DNA of 64,000 nucleotides, from contig RQTK01001006.1 in the NCBI GenBank assembly GCA_003991915.1, positions 62,001 to 126,000 of the forward strand, read 5' to 3'. The stretch comes from Elysia chlorotica. Taxonomy: Eukaryota; Mollusca; Gastropoda; Plakobranchidae. The position numbers and the translations under genes were made by a program. Below the pieces are notes generated by a model. That model was not told the DNA's origin and searched no databases. It was given only the letters and a program-made list of their open reading frames with translations. Below, in pieces: positions 58,157 through 64,000 of this stretch (position 1 is its first letter; each line of letters opens with the position of its first letter).

Positions 58157-61100
58157 CTGTAAAATAAAATAAGTGTGAACTGTCAAAGTAAAAAGTTATA
58201 CACTTAAAGCATCAGTTAACCAAGTGAAAAGTACTGGCACATCCCATTATTTCACACGCAGTCACCCGTGCCAAACCAAGACTTGCCATCTGGCCGTCGG
58301 GCGACCTTCAAAGCACCACATGGGATAATAGAGAGAAACCTTCAAAAGAAAAAAATTCCCATAGACGAATATTTTTTTAATCATTTTAGATCAATAATGT
58401 TACTTAGTAACAACTCAAAAATGTGTATGCTGAATTGAAGGGATTACAAGTTTTACATGGAAAATGAAGCAGTCTTTTTTTTTTTTTTCCCCTTCTGACA
58501 GTTTCATAAGTTACAGAAGTATCTAGATGGTGTAAGTGGTTCCTGTTCTGTTATTTGAATAGAAAGACATAGGAGGAAACAAAAAGCAACAGGGTAATGC
58601 AACTGATAGTGTCAAAAAGCTCCTTGTAACAAATTACTCTAACAAAAACATTTTATGGAAACGGCTATAAGCCTATATTAAAATTAACTTGATTAAAACT
58701 AACTGTGGTTATGCACATCACAATTTTGTTGCTTATTGAAAATATTAGAAACAAAAAGCTCTCTTTACCTTAAGTGATTTTTCTATTCGATCAACTTCTG
58801 CCCCTAGTGCATCTATGATCTTTTCTCCATGGTTTAACATAAACTTCTCCAAGTCTTCTGTTGTTTCAAGGCCTTGTGCTTCCTGAAAATTAGGTAAAGA
58901 GATTACACATCAGAAAAGTGTCTTGGTTTGCATCCTTTTTTTTTCCATTAAACTTATAAAAGGCTAAAAAGATATTTTAAAGTTCTTCATTTTTTTTTAA
59001 ATGACATTGACAAAGAGCTTGATTTATACATGGGTTAGAAAATACTAAAAAGGAAAGATACACACAGAGCTTCAATAAAATCAAAGAGCTAAATTTACCA
59101 CTTTTTTGTACTTTTTAGATTTGAGAAAGATTTGTGATGGAGTTGTAAATGTCAAGGAAAGCTCAAAATATCTAGATGTGAAGATTTAGAGATTGGTAGG
59201 CGTATTAATCGGAGGTATAAATGCTTAACTAGATTTAGATCTGCGCTAACGTTAGTAAGCTTGTTAAGGCATAACTGAGACCACCTGCTCGATAATCAAC
59301 ACCAAGTAAGACCAAAGCCAAATGAAAACCATTACTTTGTTGGAACTGACGGCAAGTGTTAATGACTGAAGGGAGGTAGGTATTTTTCTGACAAATGAAT
59401 GCAAAAGACAACAACATGTTGGGGTTGATCGATATCATCGACGTTGTTCATCGACCCAATCTTGACAGCTTTATGACTAGAAACAATAGAAAAATATCGC
59501 CTCTCGATGTTAAGTTGACTTGGATTAATATTGTTTAACATCAGCACTATATCAGCTATATTGTGGACAGGAAAGTGTAATAGGTGCAGAACTGGGCAAG
59601 TCTTGGGTCTCTTGATAAGCAGCAAACAGAGGCAGCCGCACCGTGAAAAAATATTAGGGAGAAAAAAAATCAACTAGGCGGCTGAATACTGTATCTTCAG
59701 TTTAAAAACATACCTGCAGAAATCAGGAAATTAAAATTGACGGGATATATGTGTAATAGAATGAAGAATGAAGCTAAATGAAACGGTGAAGAAATGAAAG
59801 GGGGGATGTGACTGTAAAATCCTAAAATTAGTGAAGGATAGACAGAGTTGTTGTTGTTGAGTTGGTTTAACGTAAAACATCAGCACGGATAGACAAAGAG
59901 GCTGAAAAAGGCGGACAAAGAAAGAATAAAAGAAAAGCACTAATTAAAAAATTGAAGAATCAATGTGCTGGTGGTATCTTTTCCCGCTTTCCATAACAAA
60001 GATCAAGCAATCCTGTACCAGTTAACACACCAGTTATCAAGTTAACTCCAGTAACCCCAGGTTCCTTCAATATCTGTCAGCTCAACAGATGGTGTAATGG
60101 ATTATGTATTGCCAGCAAGTAAACCCCTGGGAGACAATGAGTAATTTTGATGTCAACTGGTTCTCGAAGTAATACATTATCTTTCTATCTAAGAACTATT
60201 ATATTTAATCTTAAACTTGGCCAGATATAAATATTTAAAAACAGGTTGTTACTTTAGGCATTTAATCCTGAAGTAACCCTTTTTTTATATTGAAGTTGGG
60301 TAGTTTGTCACTGTGCTAAATTTGCAGAAAAAAGTATTTTCACCAGAATGCAAAGTGTTTACTTATTCACTTAAAGTCTTCTATCACCCCAAAGGATGTC
60401 AGAAACTAAATGCACCCCCAGCTATGATCTGAAAATTAGGACCAGCTCAAATGAGCTTGAATTCATAGAGATTATTTGAAGTTTTGGTTAGTCATAACAC
60501 ACATTTTAATTTCTCATGCAACAATGAAAGTATTGAAACATAAAACACATTTCTACTTGAGGTAGCATAATGTTATTCTGGTCTACTTATAGGTTTACAT
60601 TACTTTACTTTAGCCCTATATCTTAGATGGATTTGACAAATTGAGTAGAAACAAATTTTTCCATGGTAAAACTGATGATGCATTTCCTATATAGATCTTT
60701 TTTATCCTTGAAGTATGGAGACAAACCTCTATTTCAAAAATGAACAAATTTGCTAATTCTCTTACTAGCAGCATTGCATCTATATCCTGCTTGTACAAGT
60801 ATGCTCGAGTTATTTCTCTTCCATCAAAGTCCACTTCAGCCTTGTAACGAACTATACCTCCCATTTCTGTAGCTTTTATATCATGGAGGGATCTATAAGG
60901 AAGGTATAAGACAAGATAATATGAATACAAAAGCAATAAAATAAAAAATTCCTTTCAAAGACATTAAAATGTCAAGAGTCAATTGATATTGTAGAATGCA
61001 TTTTGAGGACTAAACCTGTTTTTCATAAACCTCTAAAATGTTGCTTGTCATTAATAGTCAACACCCAGCGGAATCTCTATGAAAAGGCACAACTCTTGGC

Positions 61101-63243
61101 TGATAACCAAATTTGGAGAGGTGAGTTGAATTGATTTGACGTCCAACGTCAACACTATATTGTGGATGGATCCCTAGACAGAAATCTGACAATTTTATGT
61201 GCTGCCACACGGGAGACAGGGCAAGGCTACCTTCCAATAAACAAAACGAAAAAATGTTAAGAAGGTATCATTTCCCCCCTTCCAGAAATGTTAAAGTAAA
61301 CTGGTTCAATAAATTGATGAAAATTCATTTGAAAAAAACAACAACCACAAAAACAATTATGTTCACACTACAAAACTTATTTTAAAAAATGTAATCTTTA
61401 ATTTTTCCGGACAACATTGGTTGGAATCAATTTGAAAATTCACTTAACTCTGTCACTTCATAGGATAAAAAAAGTTAGAAACTAAACCATGATGAAATTC
61501 ACCTAATCATCCTATCTGTTTCCAGAAGCTGACTAATGTCTTGTCTCTCATCCAAAGGAATTGATCTGGTAGGGTTAGAAAACATGTGCTTATGAGTATG
61601 AATAATTTGCTGCTATCAATGTGCAAAGCAACATAGTCCTTACAAAAATTTAGTATGAATAGAAGAATGAACAATAACTGCCATCTGTATATCTTAGCCA
61701 AAAATTACTTGCCAATTAAAATGTAAAATAAAACGAAAACAAAAATGATTAGAAAGGCAAAAAAAAGGAGTCAGGTGAAAGGGCTCAAGTAAAACATCTA
61801 CCTGCCAACTAGTTGATAAGTATTCTGATATATAATGAAGCCTGCCACTCCTCCCAAGACAGTTCCTATCAACCCCGATCCAACAGCATCAGCAAGAGGG
61901 GAGCCCGTGTAAGCTGAAATGCTAATACATGTGGCAGCAATACCCACACCGACTACTGCAGCTAAATCTTCCAACAGGACCACATTCACGTTAGGATCAA
62001 CTCCTCTGATCACTGAAAATAAGCAGACACCAACAAATTTAAGACAAAAGTTAAGCAAAAAAAAAAAAAACAGGAAAAAAAACAAGATTTGATTAAGTAA
62101 ACAGGTGTGTGAAATTTAAGATAATTGACTGATTTAACGAGGACTATGAGCTTTCCAAAAACATCACCCATTCATAATCTCCACTATATAGAACCTCAAA
62201 AAGCAACCATTAGAAGGGCTTTGCAATTTAGGATCCCAAAGTCAAACCAAATTTTGTGCTTCTTTTCTTATCACAGTGTGTTTGCCTGTCCAATACCAGT
62301 TATTTTGATAAGTAGTACATGTCTGTAACACGTAAAATGATTTTTATTTCTAAGGCCTATATTTTTTTATGAATTTCCTGAAATTAATCCGGCTATGGGG
62401 GACAATCAGTGAAAAATTAATTCGGCCACCTAAGAGTTAAAGATACTCAGATGCCTACTTTGGCCAGCCATCATGTACAGACTCTTAACTACAAGAAAAG
62501 CTGATGAAAATGAGATAAAGGCAGCAGAAATAAGTCTTATAGAAAGTTACTGAGACTGGACAGATAGGAGATACAACAACTTGTGACAATTAACAAAAAA
62601 AAGCTGTAATATGTTGGGTAAGCATGTCATCATACAAGGACATGATTGATGCTAAGTAATACGCAAGGAAAAACTTGGTAAAAATGAAAAAAAAAAAGAA
62701 AAATTCATGAACATCTCCCACAAGGTCTCCACCACAAAGACTCTTAGTCTCACATCACAGAACATAACACATGGCAGTCAAAGTAGACTGGAGGCAGATT
62801 GTCAAGAGAAAATCAGTTTGGGAAGCAACCAAAGCACTGACAGATCACAGATGATGAATCATCCTTAATCTAATAATCTGAACAGAATAAGCCCCAACAT
62901 ATGAAGATGTGAAAAAACAAAATTTTTTGGAATGATTTAATGCAGGCAATAATAAGTAATCAACTTTAAAACAATTGACGATTTAACTTTTTTTTCGTTT
63001 TAGGAAATAAGGTGTTTCATATTTTATTCTTCTAAAAACTTACAACTTTTACAGTGCTCATGATTGGCTTGCTGATTTCTAATTATCCATCTTTATCAAC
63101 TGGACTATATCAAGGACAAGTAATTTTTTTCAATTTTTGCCCTGAATTTATTACAATCATGAAATACTTACAGTATTCTCTGAAGGTCATATCTAAGGCT
63201 CGAGAGCTTTTTCTCACTTGGTTGATAGCAACAAGCAGAGTTG
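58112..63243 (-). CDS. SLC30A9: Zinc transporter 9 (SLC30A9), 3' part, partial
   Basis: Seven exons in transcript order: 63243-63172, 62012-61802, 61565-61503, 60892-60766, 58882-58769 and 58156-58112, listed here as the six coding blocks I can place with certainty; the gene continues beyond the right edge. They join in phase and match the C-terminal half of SLC30A9: ATLLVAINQVRKSSRALDMT, then RGVDPNVNVVLLEDLAAVVG and two membrane helices, SIPLDERQDISQLLETDRMI, HDIKATEMGGIVRYKAEVDF, LEKFMLNHGEKIIDALGAEV and the end HPEIRHVDLEAL. SLC30A9 is a divergent cation diffusion facilitator in the mitochondrial inner membrane that moves zinc out of the matrix in exchange for protons. The visible part covers late membrane helices and the soluble C-terminal domain. 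Confidence 0.95.
58157..58768. other. SLC30A9 intron, nothing recognised
   Basis: AT-rich sequence. Confidence 0.5.
58769..58882 (-). CDS. SLC30A9: SLC30A9 exon
   Basis: Acceptor ATTTTCAG, donor GTAAAG. Encodes EAQGLETTEDLEKFMLNHGE, then KIIDALGAEVDRIEKSLK; 38 codons, phase 0 on both sides. Confidence 0.95.
58883..60765. other. SLC30A9 intron with SINE tail
   Basis: AT-rich apart from the SINE tail at 59848-59893. Frames on the - strand at 59235-59940 are unsupported. Confidence 0.5.
59848..59893 (-). repeat. SINE tail fragment
   Basis: On the - strand GTGCTGATGTTTTACGTTAA then ACCAACTCAAC, a diverged form of the tail shared with the copies at 14540 and 21975. Confidence 0.5.
60766..60892 (-). 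CDS. SLC30A9: SLC30A9 exon
   Basis: Acceptor CCTTATAG, donor GTAAGA. Encodes SLHDIKATEMGGIVRYKAEV, then DFDGREITRAYLYKQDIDAM, part of the C-terminal domain. Confidence 0.95.
61115..61235 (-). repeat. SINE 3' fragment
   Basis: On the - strand it holds GCCCTGTCTCCCGTGTGGCA, ACATAAAATTGTCAGA and TAGTGTTGACGTTGGACGTC, the body and tail landmarks of the 14540 and 21975 SINEs. The tRNA-like head is missing. Confidence 0.65.
61503..61565 (-). CDS. SLC30A9: SLC30A9 exon
   Basis: Acceptor CCTACCAG, donor GTGAAT. Encodes SIPLDERQDISQLLETDRMI. Confidence 0.92.
61802..62012 (-). CDS. SLC30A9: SLC30A9 exon with membrane helices
   Basis: Acceptor TTATTTTCAG, donor GTAGAT. Encodes IRGVDPNVNVVLLEDLAAVV, then GVGIAATCISISAYTG, and GLIGTVLGGVAGFIIYQNTY. 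Two hydrophobic helices and the family's LLED-AAV motif are clear. Confidence 0.96.
62013..63171. other. SLC30A9 intron, nothing recognised
   Basis: A stretch at about 62400-62870 is less AT-rich and looks like degraded repeat DNA, but I cannot name it. Confidence 0.4.
63172..63243 (-). CDS. SLC30A9: SLC30A9 exon, most upstream seen
   Basis: Acceptor CTTTTCAG, donor GTAAGT. Encodes TLLVAINQVRKSSRALDMTF then REY, matching the region after the third membrane helix in SLC30A9. Phase 2 in, phase 1 out. Confidence 0.92.
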
Positions 63244-64000
63244 CTGAAAAGAGAAAAGAGATAAAATAAGTTAAAATTTTATGCCTTCAAAGGGACAATT
63301 GATGGCATAAACATGCAGGTTTAATATCTTTCAGATATACCAAAATGTACATACTATTAATTGAGTCATATTTCATTGCTCAAAAATTGAATATTTCACA
63401 TAATTTGGTCCACAAAGTATTATAACTGTTGATGTTTTTTTCGGCCGTATAGACAAACTCTGATAAAACTCCACGAACGGAACTTTTTTAAAGTGCCATT
63501 ATAACAGAGCATAAACTTAACTCTATGTACATGAATGTACATTTAATTACTGAGGAGGGAAAACATGCAAAAATGGAACACAACTCATAATAAATGTGTT
63601 CAAATATTATCAAAGGTTGCTTCCCTTGATTAAAAAAAAAGACATCTCACACAGCCAGTACATACTACAACACAGTCACGACTCCCTACTTTTTATTTTT
63701 TGTTTACCACACACGCGCAATTGATTGTATATAGGAAAATGTACTTTAAAAAAAGATCTGGGCATTTGTATGAAGGTCGGTTAATTTATGCTAGCAGTAC
63801 TATAGCTAGCAGTGCTCTAGCATTGACTGATTCATAAAACATCTGCTACTGCTAGAATAAGTAGATTAGTCTACAATCTTTGTTTCATAACCCACGACTG
63901 TCTGTTAAAATTGGGTGGGGGTGAGAAGGAGGGGTTCGATGACTTAACGTCTAGAACCCATGCTTTTGGTTGTATCGTGCATCAATGGAAAAGGCTCTTT
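63244..64000. other. SLC30A9 intron to window edge
   Basis: No further exon recognised. A small CTAGCAGT repeat lies near 63791-63822. Confidence 0.5.

Noticed and set aside
62400-62870. Possible LINE fragment in an SLC30A9 intron
   Set aside because: Translation gives only scattered basic stretches with many stops; no block matched a known reverse-transcriptase or tail motif.

Overview
The window is animal nuclear DNA: AT-rich, with introns that obey GT-AG or GC-AG rules, dense microsatellites, tRNA-derived SINEs and decayed LINEs. The repeat style (SINE tails ending near GTGCTGACGTTGGGCGTTAAA, long GA and CTA tracts, LINE 3' ends in TTA or GATGAT repeats) suggests a lophotrochozoan, probably a mollusc and perhaps a gastropod. 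That placement is inference from style, not from a search.

Layout. About 1-26.7 kb is gene-poor. It holds a 141-bp tandem duplication, a TATA promoter with a short signal-peptide exon (about 1.4-1.7 kb), SINEs, two LINE ends meeting tail to tail near 12.6 kb, long simple repeats, an assembly gap (21013-21618), a hairpin cluster and a field of TCTAGA/AGATCT motifs. From 26.8 to 34.2 kb on the + strand is a nine-exon ankyrin-repeat gene whose exons join in phase into a 605-residue protein with an acidic tail and a possible SOCS-like segment. From 34.4 to 39.4 kb is an AT-rich spacer between convergent genes. From 39.5 to 51.6 kb on the - strand is a twelve-exon gene for a 464-residue lysine/glutamate-rich coiled-coil protein I do not recognise. 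It has an RFX X-box-like palindrome and a YY1-like site about 150 bases upstream of its start, so a ciliary role is plausible. Its introns hold an old Ty3/gypsy-type fossil inserted in a 31-bp minisatellite, a LINE tail, a SINE, a partial exon duplication and a foldback/MITE-like element. From 58.1 kb to beyond the right edge, on the - strand, lie the last seven coding exons of SLC30A9 (ZnT9), a mitochondrial zinc transporter of the cation diffusion facilitator family.

The three genes show no sign of working together; they look like ordinary neighbours. I did not find a convincing undescribed multi-gene system. The most promising leads are the unrecognised coiled-coil gene with its X-box-like promoter and possible duplicated cassette exon, the isolated signal-peptide exon at 1.56 kb, and the ANK plus possible SOCS-box architecture.
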